A stretch of DNA of 10,567 bases from Desulfobacteraceae bacterium (GTDB lineage: Bacteria > Desulfobacterota > Desulfobacteria > Desulfobacterales > Desulfosarcinaceae). Location of the stretch: assembly GCA_027025615.1 (NCBI GenBank), contig JALVQM010000399.1, positions 1 to 10,567 on the forward strand. Reading direction: 5' to 3'. Position 1 is the first letter of the stretch. Every line of letters starts with the position of its first letter. The translations under genes were made by a program, and so were the position numbers. This document shows, piece after piece, positions 1 through 6,598 of this stretch. The notes below the pieces were generated by a model. That model did no database searches and was not told the origin of the DNA. It saw nothing but the letters and a program-made list of their open reading frames with translations.

Positions 1-1682
1 GCGTAGTCAACGTGCCTTCGACCGTAGATTACGCCCTTTCCCTGCCCAACGTGGTTTACGCCACGGATCAGTTGTTTTCATGTGCCACCAACTCGGCCAT
101 GGAGATTACGGAGCTTACCAAGGAAAAGGGACTCAACCGGGTTGTTATTGCGGCTTGCTCACCGAGAACCCTGGAGCCGCTTTTCAGGGACACCCTTCGG
201 GAGGCCGGGATAAATCAGTATTATCTGGAGATGGCCAATATCCGGGAGCACTGTTCCTGGGTCCATTCCAAGCAAAAGGATGAGGCCACCGACAAGGCAA
301 AGGACATCATCCGCATGGCGGTAGCCCGGGCCAGGCATCTTGAACCTTTGCAGGAATTCGACCTGCCTGTCAATAAAACAGCCCTGGTAGTCGGTGGCGG
401 GATTGCAGGTATGACCTGTGCCCTGTCAATAGCAAGCCAGGGGCACGAAGTGTACTTGTTGGAAAAAGAAAGGCAACTCGGTGGTAATGCCCGCAGGCTT
501 CATACTACTGTCGATGGGATGGATGTCCAGGCCTACCTGAAGAGCCTGGTTGCCGAGGTTTACAGAAATCCCCTGATCCACGTTGCCCATGAATCTGAAA
601 TTACGGATGTTTCCGGATATATCGGTAATTTTTTCACAACGGTCAAAACAGAGGGTATGGTCAAGCAGATAAAACATGGTGCTGCCGTCATTGCCATAGG
701 GGCGGAAGAATACAAGCCTACCGAGTATCTTTACGGTCAAGACGAACGGGTGCTGACCCACCTGGAGCTGGAAGAGCAGATTGCCAGAAAACCGGAGACT
801 TTTGCCGAAGCCGAGACCATGGTCATGATCCAATGCGTAGGCTGTCGCAATGAAGATCGCAATTACTGCAGCCGTGTCTGTTGCAGCCACGCTGTAAAAA
901 ATGCCCTGGAACTCAAAGAGATAAATCCGGAAATGGATATATACATTCTTTTCCGGGATATGCGTACATACGGCTTCAATGAAGATTTTTATCGTAAAGC
1001 CGCGGAAAAAGAGGTGCGTTTCATCCGCTATGTCCCGGAGGATAAACCCCAGGTGGAAGCCACCAAGGCGGAAGGCAGGCCGGTTTTACGGGTGACCGTT
1101 CCTGATCCGGTTTTAGGGCAACGATTGGAATTGGATGCCGATTATCTTGCCCTGGCAGCCGCCATTGTGCCTTCTTCTTCAACCGAGGAAATAGCCAGCC
1201 TGTTCAAGGTTACCTTGAGCCCGGATTCTTTCTTCAAGGAGGCCCATGTAAAGTTACGACCTGTGGAGTTTGCCACAGATGGGGTTTACCTGTGTGGCCT
1301 TGCTCACTATCCCAAGCACATCCCGGAAACAATCAACCAGGCTTATGGAGCCGCCGGGCGGGTCCTGACCCTGCTTTCCCATGATACGGTGGTAGCCTCA
1401 GGAGCGATATGTGAAGTTAAGGAAGATGATTGTGTTTCGTGCGGTGCCTGTATCACTGCTTGTACCTATGGGGCCATAGAGTTCCGGGAGACACAGAAAG
1501 GCAAAAAGGCATGGGTCAACCCGATCCTTTGTAAGGGAGATGGTCTTTGCAACGCCAAGTGCCCGACCAATGCCATTGTATTGAAGCATTTTACCAATGA
1601 AGAAATTGAAAGCCAGATCGATGCTGCCGCCGGTCAAGAGGAACTTGAGAAACAACTCGAGGCGGTGTTGGAAAGCGCCTAG
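1..1682 (+). CDS. hdrA: HdrA-like FAD/iron-sulfur electron-transfer subunit, 5'-truncated by window edge
   Basis: This is the flavin subunit of heterodisulfide-reductase-type complexes, a soluble protein that splits or merges electron pairs at FAD and passes them through Fe-S clusters. The frame is open from base 3 and encodes VVNVPSTVDYA, matching the internal HdrA stretch after its N-terminal Cys motif. The GTG at 12 is therefore an internal Val and the start lies upstream. Counting that Val as residue 1, I see AACSPRT (48-53), the Rossmann motif GGGIAG (128-133), and the HdrA cluster signature QCVGC (274-278) with YCSRVCC (285-291). Two C-terminal ferredoxin motifs follow: CVSCGACITAC (474-484) and CKGDGLCNAKC (507-517). 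The second has Asp510 in place of its second Cys. The motifs are very strong. The gene ends 25 bases before mvhD, so co-transcription is likely. QmoA-type relatives are possible, but the MvhD neighbour favours HdrA proper. Confidence 0.95.
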   Translation, partial: VVNVPSTVDYALSLPNVVYATDQLFSCATNSAMEITELTKEKGLNRVVIAACSPRTLEPLFRDTLREAGINQYYLEMANIREHCSWVHSKQKDEATDKAKDIIRMAVARARHLEPLQEFDLPVNKTALVVGGGIAGMTCALSIASQGHEVYLLEKERQLGGNARRLHTTVDGMDVQAYLKSLVAEVYRNPLIHVAHESEITDVSGYIGNFFTTVKTEGMVKQIKHGAAVIAIGAEEYKPTEYLYGQDERVLTHLELEEQIARKPETFAEAETMVMIQCVGCRNEDRNYCSRVCCSHAVKNALELKEINPEMDIYILFRDMRTYGFNEDFYRKAAEKEVRFIRYVPEDKPQVEATKAEGRPVLRVTVPDPVLGQRLELDADYLALAAAIVPSSSTEEIASLFKVTLSPDSFFKEAHVKLRPVEFATDGVYLCGLAHYPKHIPETINQAYGAAGRVLTLLSHDTVVASGAICEVKEDDCVSCGACITACTYGAIEFRETQKGKKAWVNPILCKGDGLCNAKCPTNAIVLKHFTNEEIESQIDAAAGQEELEKQLEAVLESA

Positions 1683-1694
1683 AAATTTAAAAGA

Positions 1695-1704
1695 AAGGTA
1701 AGGA
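1695..1704 (+). promoter_or_regulatory. Ribosome binding site deciding the mvhD start at 1708
   Basis: AAGGTAAGGA lies 3 to 9 bases before ATG 1708, giving two overlapping purine-rich Shine-Dalgarno candidates. No comparable site precedes the ATG at 1837. That supports translation starting upstream of the in-frame TGA. Confidence 0.6.
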
Positions 1705-1707
1705 CCA

Positions 1708-2475
1708 ATGAGCGCAAGTCATGAATTCAAGCCCAATTTGCTGGGCTTCGTATGTCACTGGTGAGCATACGGTGCTGCTGACTTAGCTGGGGTCTCCAGA
1801 CTACAATATTCAGACGAAATCAGATTTGTTCGTGTAATGTGTTCCGGCAGGATTGACTTGAAATTCATTATCAAGGCCTTTGCCAGTTGCCAGGACGGCG
1901 TATTTATCGGAGCCTGCCGGTTGAATGAATGTAATTATGTCACCCATGGAAATTATGACGCCTTTGGCAACGTCCTTCTGTTTAAAAGAATAATGGAACA
2001 TATAGGGCTCATCCCGGAACGGCTGCATATTGAATTCATGTCAGCTGCTGACGGGAATATCCTGGCCGATAGTGTCAACCTGTTCGTTAAGAGAATAAAA
2101 GAATTAGGCCCTCTCGGCAAAAGCGACCGGATAGACGCAGATGAGCTGAACCTGAAACTGAAAGCAGTGCAAAGGCTGGTTCCCTATCTGAAACTTGTGG
2201 AAAGGGAAAGATTCAGGATTCCCGTCAAATCAAAAGCGGCTTATGAACAGTTTTACACCAGCGATGAGTTTGAGAGTTTGTTCCAGGAGTTGATAGTTGA
2301 AAAACTGGCTTTGAGCCAGATCATGCTCCTGTTGGAGGAAAAGCCCCTGTCGACAGGAGAGCTTGCCGGTATCCTGGGACTGAATCCGTCCGAAATTTCC
2401 GGTTACATGGGGGATTCATCCCGCCAGGGGCTGGTCAGGTACGATGAAAACAAGAAGTGTTACGCCTTGGCTTGA
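1708..2475 (+). CDS. mvhD: MvhD/VhuD-like [2Fe-2S] electron-transfer subunit, predicted selenoprotein (TGA 1762-1764 = Sec19)
   Basis: MvhD-family proteins carry a [2Fe-2S] cluster and pass electrons between HdrA and a partner such as hydrogenase or formate dehydrogenase. Translated from ATG 1708 with TGA read as selenocysteine (U), the protein is 255 aa. It begins with GFVCHWUAYGAADLAGVSR (13-31) and continues with RFVRVMCSGRID (39-50). Both sides of the TGA are typical MvhD sequence in one frame. The family normally has CxWC here, so U19 replaces the second Cys. Other likely cluster residues are C16, C45, C70 and C75 (GACRLNEC, in place of the usual GCHxGDC). The core ends near residue 135. 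About 110 more residues follow, ending in a helical segment (about 200-255) that resembles a winged helix. VhuD of Methanococcus is a known selenoprotein of this family, so the reading has precedent. The alternative, a nonsense mutation, is less likely because a SECIS-like hairpin follows and the frame is otherwise clean. Confidence 0.88.
1762..1813 (+). promoter_or_regulatory. Sec codon (TGA) and downstream bacterial-type SECIS element
   Basis: The TGA at 1762-1764 is followed by a hairpin within the coding sequence. The upper stem pairs 1784-1790 with 1796-1803 (seven base pairs, A1800 bulged) around the loop GGUCU (1791-1795). A lower stem pairs CTGA 1778-1781 with TCAG 1810-1813. The loop lies 27-31 bases after the TGA, within the spacing known for bacterial SECIS elements. 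It contains the GGUC seen in the E. coli fdhF SECIS loop, which SelB recognises. The pairing was worked out by eye and no folding energy was computed. Confidence 0.75.
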
Positions 2476-2575
2476 GGTATGCTATCTATGAACCGGTTCT
2501 CCTGGCCGTTCATCAGGCAAGGTGTCAGCCGGTTTTTGGAATCTGCGACAGAAATGAAACAGGGAAAAGGTACCA

Positions 2576-3028
2576 ATGGATAAGGAAACTGTAGAACAGA
2601 TTATTGACAGGCATAATGGGGAGGCAAGTTCTCTGATCCAGATCCTGCTGGATATTCAGAGTGAAAACAATTGGCTGCCCAAGGATGCCCTGGAAAGGGT
2701 AAGTGAAAGACTCCAGGTGCCACTTGCCCGTATTCAGCATATCGCTACCTTTTACAAAGCCTTCAGCCTTGTTCCCAAGGGGCGGCACGCAGTCCATGTT
2801 TGTTTGGGCACTGCCTGCCACGTACGGGGTGCTACGCGTGTCCTGGATAAGGTACAGGAGCTGACAGGAATCAAGCCCGGAGAAACCGACCTTGATTTGA
2901 AGTTCAGCCTCGAAACGGTCAATTGCCTGGGATGTTGTGCCTTGGGGCCGGTGGTTGAAATCGATGGCAAGACTTACGGCAAGATGTCTACGTCCGAAAC
3001 AGAAGAGGTTTTACAAAGCTACGAGTAG
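2576..3028 (+). CDS. nuoE: NuoE/HydC-like thioredoxin-fold [2Fe-2S] subunit
   Basis: This is a 150-aa homologue of the 24-kDa subunit of complex I and of the HydC subunit of NAD-linked bifurcating hydrogenases and formate dehydrogenases. It carries a [2Fe-2S] cluster that exchanges electrons with the flavin subunit. An N-terminal helical region includes NNWLPKDALE (31-40) and the family motif ATFYKAF (57-63). The cluster ligands are C76 and C81 (CLGTAC) and C117 and C121 (CLGCC), the standard C-x4-C and C-x3-C pattern. The length is usual for the short soluble form. The ATG follows a GGGAAAAGG Shine-Dalgarno. About 100 bases separate it from mvhD, and the NuoF-like gene begins 9 bases after its stop, so the two are surely co-transcribed. 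The symbol is by homology only; this is not part of a complex I operon. Confidence 0.93.
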   Translation: MDKETVEQIIDRHNGEASSLIQILLDIQSENNWLPKDALERVSERLQVPLARIQHIATFYKAFSLVPKGRHAVHVCLGTACHVRGATRVLDKVQELTGIKPGETDLDLKFSLETVNCLGCCALGPVVEIDGKTYGKMSTSETEEVLQSYE

Positions 3029-3037
3029 GGGATAATT

Positions 3038-4963
3038 ATGGCGCGGTTAAATTCGCCTGATGAACTTGAAAAATTCAGGCAGGACATTCTGGCTAAACGA
3101 GACCCGAACACGCCTTGCATTTCAGTATGTGCCGGTGCCGGTTGCCTTGCCTCCGGCGCAAGGGAAGTAATAGCCGCTTTTGAAAAGGAGATCGAAGAAC
3201 AAAACCTGGCGACTAAAGTTGACACCAAGGGAACCGGGTGTCCCGGGTTTTGCGAAAGAGGACCGGTGGTGGTTATTTATCCTGAAGAAATATGTTATCT
3301 CCAGGTAAAACCGGAAGATGTTCCCGAAATTGTCTCAAAAACCATACAACAGAAAAAAGTAGTAGAAAGACTGCTGTACGAAGATCCAATTACTGGAGAA
3401 AAAGCAGTTCATGAATCAGATATTCCATTTTACAGGAACCAGGAACGAACGATCATATGTAATAATATAAAAATCAACTCCAAGAGTATTGATGACTACC
3501 TGGCACTGGGAGGATATTCCGCTCTGTCCAAGGCCCTTTTTCAGATGAGTGATCTTGAGGTGTTGGAAGAAGTCAAAAAGTCAAACCTTCGTGGACGGGG
3601 AGGTGCCGGCTTTCCCACCGGAATAAAATGGGAGGGCTCCCGAAACGCTGCGGACAAGACCAAATATGTAATTGTCAACGCAGACGAAGGCGATCCCGGA
3701 GCCTTCATGGACAGGGCCTTGCTGGAAGGCAACCCCCATTCAATCCTGGAGGGGTTAATCATCGGAGGTTATGCTATTGGTGCCCACGAAGGCTACATCT
3801 ATGTTCGCCAGGAATATCCCCTTGCCGTGGAAAATGTAACCCTGGCCATCAGGCAGGCCGAAGAATACGGCCTCCTGGGAGAAAACATTCTGGGCTCCGG
3901 GTTTGATTTTGTAGTTAAAGTTCACAAAGGGGCCGGTGCCTTCGTCTGTGGTGAGTCGACCGCCCTGATGACGGCCTTGGAAGGCAGAGTCGGTGAACCG
4001 CGGCCAAAGTACATTCGTTCAAACATTAAGGGCCTCTGGAACAGGCCCAGCGTGCTGAACAACGTTGAGACCTGGGCCAACGTGCCGCTTATCATAAACA
4101 AGGGGGCCGACTGGTTTGTAAAAGTCGGTACCGAAGGCAGCAAGGGCACCAAGATTTTTTCCCTTGTTGGCAAAATAAACAATACCGGACTGGTGGAAGT
4201 GCCCATGGGGATTGCCCTGCGGGACATAATTTACAAGATAGGTGGCGGAATTCCAGGCGGACGGAAGTTCAAGGCTGTCCAGACAGGAGGACCGTCCGGT
4301 GGATGTATCCCCGAACAAATGCTTGATCTGGAGGTTGGCTTTGATGAACTTACCAAAGCCGGCTCGATGATGGGGTCCGGTGGAATGATCGTAATGGATG
4401 AAGATACCTGCATGGTGGACGTGGCCCGGTATTTTGTCGAATTTCTTACCGATGAGTCATGTGGGAAATGTGTCCCCTGCCGTGAGGGACTCCGGCAGAT
4501 GCTCAAGATCCTGACCAATATTACCAAGGGCAAGGGCAAAGAAGGTGATATAGAGCTGCTGGAAGAATTATCAGAGACCGCCATCGAGGCCTCCCTCTGT
4601 GCCTTGGGTAAAAGCGCCCCCAATCCTTTCCTAAGTACCCTGAAGTACTTCAGAGAGGAGTACGAGGCACACGTAAAGGAAAAAAGATGTCCAGCCCTGT
4701 CGTGCAAGGAACTTGTCTCTTATTATATCGACCCGGAAAAGTGCCGGGCTTGCATGATTTGTCTCCGGAAGTGTCCCGCGGATGCCATTGACGGTGGAAA
4801 GAAGAAAATTCATATAATCGACCAGGAAAAGTGCACCCGATGCGGAACCTGTTTTGAAGTCTGTCCTTCACGCTTTGGCGCAGTTACCAAGATTTCCGGT
4901 GAACCGGTTCCTGCACCCATCGCTGAAGACAAGCGAACAATCAGAAAGAGCAAAGAAAAATGA
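3038..4963 (+). CDS. nuoF: HydB/NuoF-like NADH-binding FMN iron-sulfur subunit with N- and C-terminal cluster domains
   Basis: This is the NAD(H)-oxidising or NAD-reducing subunit (641 aa) of a soluble complex. Domain order: a thioredoxin-like [2Fe-2S] domain with C31, C36, C68 and C72; the NuoF core with the NADH-binding GRGGAGFPTG (186-195), the FMN-binding NADEGDPGAFMDR (214-226) and GAGAFVCGE (298-306); the N3-type [4Fe-4S] site SCGKCVPCREG (474-484) with C521; and a C-terminal 2x[4Fe-4S] ferredoxin domain, CRACMICLRKC (569-579) and CTRCGTCFEVC (599-609). This layout and length match HydB of bifurcating hydrogenases and the beta subunits of NAD-dependent formate dehydrogenases, rather than respiratory NuoF, which lacks both extra domains. 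The start ATG follows GTAGGGG. Its TGA stop overlaps the next ATG (ATGA at 4960), so the two are translationally coupled. The partner oxidoreductase is not certain. Confidence 0.95.
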   Translation: MARLNSPDELEKFRQDILAKRDPNTPCISVCAGAGCLASGAREVIAAFEKEIEEQNLATKVDTKGTGCPGFCERGPVVVIYPEEICYLQVKPEDVPEIVSKTIQQKKVVERLLYEDPITGEKAVHESDIPFYRNQERTIICNNIKINSKSIDDYLALGGYSALSKALFQMSDLEVLEEVKKSNLRGRGGAGFPTGIKWEGSRNAADKTKYVIVNADEGDPGAFMDRALLEGNPHSILEGLIIGGYAIGAHEGYIYVRQEYPLAVENVTLAIRQAEEYGLLGENILGSGFDFVVKVHKGAGAFVCGESTALMTALEGRVGEPRPKYIRSNIKGLWNRPSVLNNVETWANVPLIINKGADWFVKVGTEGSKGTKIFSLVGKINNTGLVEVPMGIALRDIIYKIGGGIPGGRKFKAVQTGGPSGGCIPEQMLDLEVGFDELTKAGSMMGSGGMIVMDEDTCMVDVARYFVEFLTDESCGKCVPCREGLRQMLKILTNITKGKGKEGDIELLEELSETAIEASLCALGKSAPNPFLSTLKYFREEYEAHVKEKRCPALSCKELVSYYIDPEKCRACMICLRKCPADAIDGGKKKIHIIDQEKCTRCGTCFEVCPSRFGAVTKISGEPVPAPIAEDKRTIRKSKEK

Positions 4964-5556
4964 GCGAAATTATTCTGACCATCGACGGAAAAGAAGTCAA
5001 AGCACAGGAAGGTATGACCCTTCTGGAAGCGGCTAAAAATGCCGGGATTGAGATTCCCACCCTTTGTTACCATGAAAAACTGGAACCGTTCGGCGGTTGC
5101 CGGCTTTGCATAGTGGAAGTCGAAGATCGCGGTCGGAAAAAGCTCGTGGTATCGTGTGTCTATCTGGTTGCGAACGATCTGGTTGTTACAACCAGGTCTG
5201 AAAAGATTGATCGAATCAGGAAAATGATTCTGGAATTGCTTCTGGCTCATGCCCCCGATTCTTTCCAGCTCAGTAAGCTGGCCGAAGAGTATGGAGCAGA
5301 CAGAAACCGTTTTGAAAAAGAAGCCTCTTTTTGCATTCATTGCGGATTGTGCGTAAGGTATTGTGCCGAAGTCAAGCAGAAGCATGCCATTGGTTTCATA
5401 GACCGTGGTATCAGGAAGGAAATTTGTTTCATACCCGAGATAGCCGCTAAGGAGTGCAACAGTTGCAAAGAGTGTTTCCCCCTTTGCCCGACTTCATACC
5501 TCCAGGCGGCTTTTGTTTTGACCGAGTCACTGGCATTTCCACCGTCTTCTTCCTGA
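4960..5556 (+). CDS. Small NuoG/HydA N-terminal-like ferredoxin subunit ([2Fe-2S] plus two [4Fe-4S])
   Basis: This 198-aa protein matches only the N-terminal electron-wire part of NuoG, HydA and formate dehydrogenase alpha subunits. A plant-type [2Fe-2S] domain carries C36, C47, C50 (FGGCRLC) and C66. A helical linker follows, then two [4Fe-4S] motifs: CIHCGLCVRYC (125-135) and CNSCKECFPLC (166-176). It lacks the His-x3-Cys cluster motif that NuoG and HydA usually carry; around 95-112 it reads LLLAHAPDSFQLSKLAEE instead. It also has no hydrogenase H-cluster or molybdopterin domain. It is probably the connector between the NuoEF pair and HdrA/MvhD or an unlinked catalytic subunit (inference). 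The start codon overlaps the stop of the preceding gene. The protein ends naturally after LAFPPSSS. A standalone symbol is not justified. Confidence 0.88.
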   Translation: MSEIILTIDGKEVKAQEGMTLLEAAKNAGIEIPTLCYHEKLEPFGGCRLCIVEVEDRGRKKLVVSCVYLVANDLVVTTRSEKIDRIRKMILELLLAHAPDSFQLSKLAEEYGADRNRFEKEASFCIHCGLCVRYCAEVKQKHAIGFIDRGIRKEICFIPEIAAKECNSCKECFPLCPTSYLQAAFVLTESLAFPPSSS

Positions 5557-5667
5557 GGGGGTAATGTAATAGGCACAGGCAGCGCGGGTATTGTAAAATC
5601 CAGGCGGGAGAAATACAAAAATCAAAGACGCGCTGTAAAGCCCGGGTTTAAGCGGAATTAAAACAAA
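5557..5667 (+). other. fdhD leader region with inverted repeat and weak promoter-like motifs
   Basis: These 111 bases carry no gene. CAGCGCG (5580-5586) and CGCGCTG (5629-5635) are a perfect 7-base inverted repeat, and GTATT (5588-5592) can pair with AATAC (5612-5616) inside it, so a nested RNA hairpin is possible. A weak sigma70-like pair is TTGTAA (5591-5596), 17 bases, TACAAA (5614-5619). A sigma54-like GG-N10-GC arrangement begins GGCAC at 5572, with mismatches in the -12 box. None is strong; each could occur by chance. Confidence 0.25.
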
Positions 5668-6474
5668 TTGGCTGAAAGTAGCAATACAGAAAAATACCAG
5701 GCCCTGCGATGTGTCCGGGGCAATCGGCAACCTGATTCCATAGAGTTGATTGGCGAAGAGCCGTTATTGATCCGGATTGACGGCCGGCCTTTTTCCGTGG
5801 TTATGAGAACCCCCGGAGATGAGCTTTTTCACGCTGCCGGCTTTTGTCTTGGGGAAGGGCTTGTGGACAGCCCGGACGATTTTCTGACCCTGGGATACTG
5901 CAAGGACCTTGATCCAAACGTGATCGACATCAAGTTAAAGCCACAGCGAATCGAGAACATCAAAGATATTCTTGAAAGACGAAGCTTTGTCAGCCAGACA
6001 AGTTGTGGTATTTGCGGCAAGGAGATGGTAAAGGATCTTTACCAGAAATTAACCCCGGCAGAAAATGGTTTTAAGATAAAGGCTGAACGCATTTTTGGAT
6101 GTATTTCCAAGCTGTTTGAGAACCAGCATTATTATCCGCGCACCAAAGGCTCACACGCTGCCCTGATATTCGACGAGGGTCTCGAAATGCTGGCTTTTGC
6201 AGAGGATGTAGGCAGACATAATGCCCTCGACAAGGCGGTGGGGAAAGCGTTCATGAACGGAGTCCTGGCACGGGCAAAGCTCCTGGCCCTGTCTTCCAGG
6301 ATAAGTTTTGAGCTTGTGCAGAAGGCTGCCCGGGCAAAAATACCGGTGATGGTCAGCAAGTCGCGGCCCACGGCCCTTGCCGTGGAAATTGGCCAAAGCC
6401 TCAAAATGACCATTGCCAGTGCCTTTGGTGAATCCGAATTGATAATATTTTGCGGCCGGGACCGCATCGTTTAA
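5668..6474 (+). CDS. fdhD: FdhD, sulfurtransferase required for formate dehydrogenase activity
   Basis: FdhD is a cytoplasmic protein that moves sulfur from the cysteine desulfurase IscS to the molybdenum (or tungsten) bis-MGD cofactor of formate dehydrogenase, supplying its sulfido ligand. The 268-aa product has the family length. It shows GEEPLLIRIDGRPFSVVMRTPGD in three adjoining pieces (29-51), the sulfur-transfer motif SCGICGK with C113 and C116, the signature EDVGRHNALDK (179-189), and a C-terminal LSSRISFELVQKA (208-220). An in-frame TAA at 5659-5661 limits the start to downstream of it. TTG 5668 is the first usable start codon, but its Shine-Dalgarno (AGCGGA) is poor, so the start is less sure than the identity. 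No formate dehydrogenase catalytic gene is in the window; one is implied elsewhere in the genome. Confidence 0.93.
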   Translation: MAESSNTEKYQALRCVRGNRQPDSIELIGEEPLLIRIDGRPFSVVMRTPGDELFHAAGFCLGEGLVDSPDDFLTLGYCKDLDPNVIDIKLKPQRIENIKDILERRSFVSQTSCGICGKEMVKDLYQKLTPAENGFKIKAERIFGCISKLFENQHYYPRTKGSHAALIFDEGLEMLAFAEDVGRHNALDKAVGKAFMNGVLARAKLLALSSRISFELVQKAARAKIPVMVSKSRPTALAVEIGQSLKMTIASAFGESELIIFCGRDRIV

Positions 6475-6481
6475 AATTGTT

Positions 6482-6510
6482 TTTACCAAAGATAGCTGAT
6501 CCATTATAAA
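6482..6510 (+). promoter_or_regulatory. Candidate sigma70-type promoter for etfBA and the membrane oxidoreductase
   Basis: TTTACC (6482-6487) as -35 and TATAAA (6505-6510) as -10 are separated by 17 bases, matching the consensus at four and five of six positions. The site sits in the 124-base gap after fdhD and would leave a leader of about 80 bases before etfB. The rest of the gap (6511-6587) shows no other feature that I can support. Confidence 0.4.
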
Positions 6511-6587
6511 TTTTCCCCTTAACGGCACTGCTGCAAGATACCTGCATGCCGGGTACCATGGCTGTTGAGGAGGCCAGTTTAAGCCAC

Positions 6588-6594
6588 AGGAGGA
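6588..6594 (+). promoter_or_regulatory. Strong ribosome binding site deciding the TTG start of etfB
   Basis: AGGAGGA ends 4 bases before TTG 6599. It is a near-perfect Shine-Dalgarno and supports the unusual start codon, since the next residues (KILTTVKKV) match the EtfB N-terminus. Confidence 0.75.
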
Positions 6595-6598
6595 TACC

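Noticed and set aside
12..14. GTG 12 as the start of hdrA
   Set aside because: The frame is open to the window edge, and the residues before it (VVN) continue the HdrA family sequence. The N-terminus lies outside the window.
426..890. Long antisense open frames, here and at 4810-5385 and 6401-7054
   Set aside because: Each lies opposite a gene with clear family motifs, shows no recognisable protein motif, and is explained by the codon bias of the sense gene.
1837..2475. A 212-aa gene beginning at ATG 1837
   Set aside because: This is the tail of the MvhD gene after the Sec codon. It would begin inside the conserved RVMCSGR motif and has no ribosome binding site, whereas ATG 1708 has one.
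2491..2534. AACCGG/CCGGTT repeat between mvhD and the NuoE-like gene
   Set aside because: It is a short, self-palindromic match with a long loop and no supporting promoter or terminator sequence.
5554..5661. TGA 5554-5556 as a second Sec codon in the mini-NuoG gene
   Set aside because: Readthrough would add only a 34-residue basic tail with no family resemblance, and I see no SECIS-like hairpin with a GU loop at the right distance. It is a normal stop.
6451..6484. Hairpin TGCGG/CCGCA at the end of fdhD followed by TTGTTTTT as a terminator
   Set aside because: The stem is only 5 base pairs, lies within the coding sequence, and the T-run starts about 10 bases after it. This is too weak to call.
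6524..6535. GGCACTGCTGCA as a sigma54 promoter before etfB
   Set aside because: The GG-to-GC spacing is 7 bases instead of 10.
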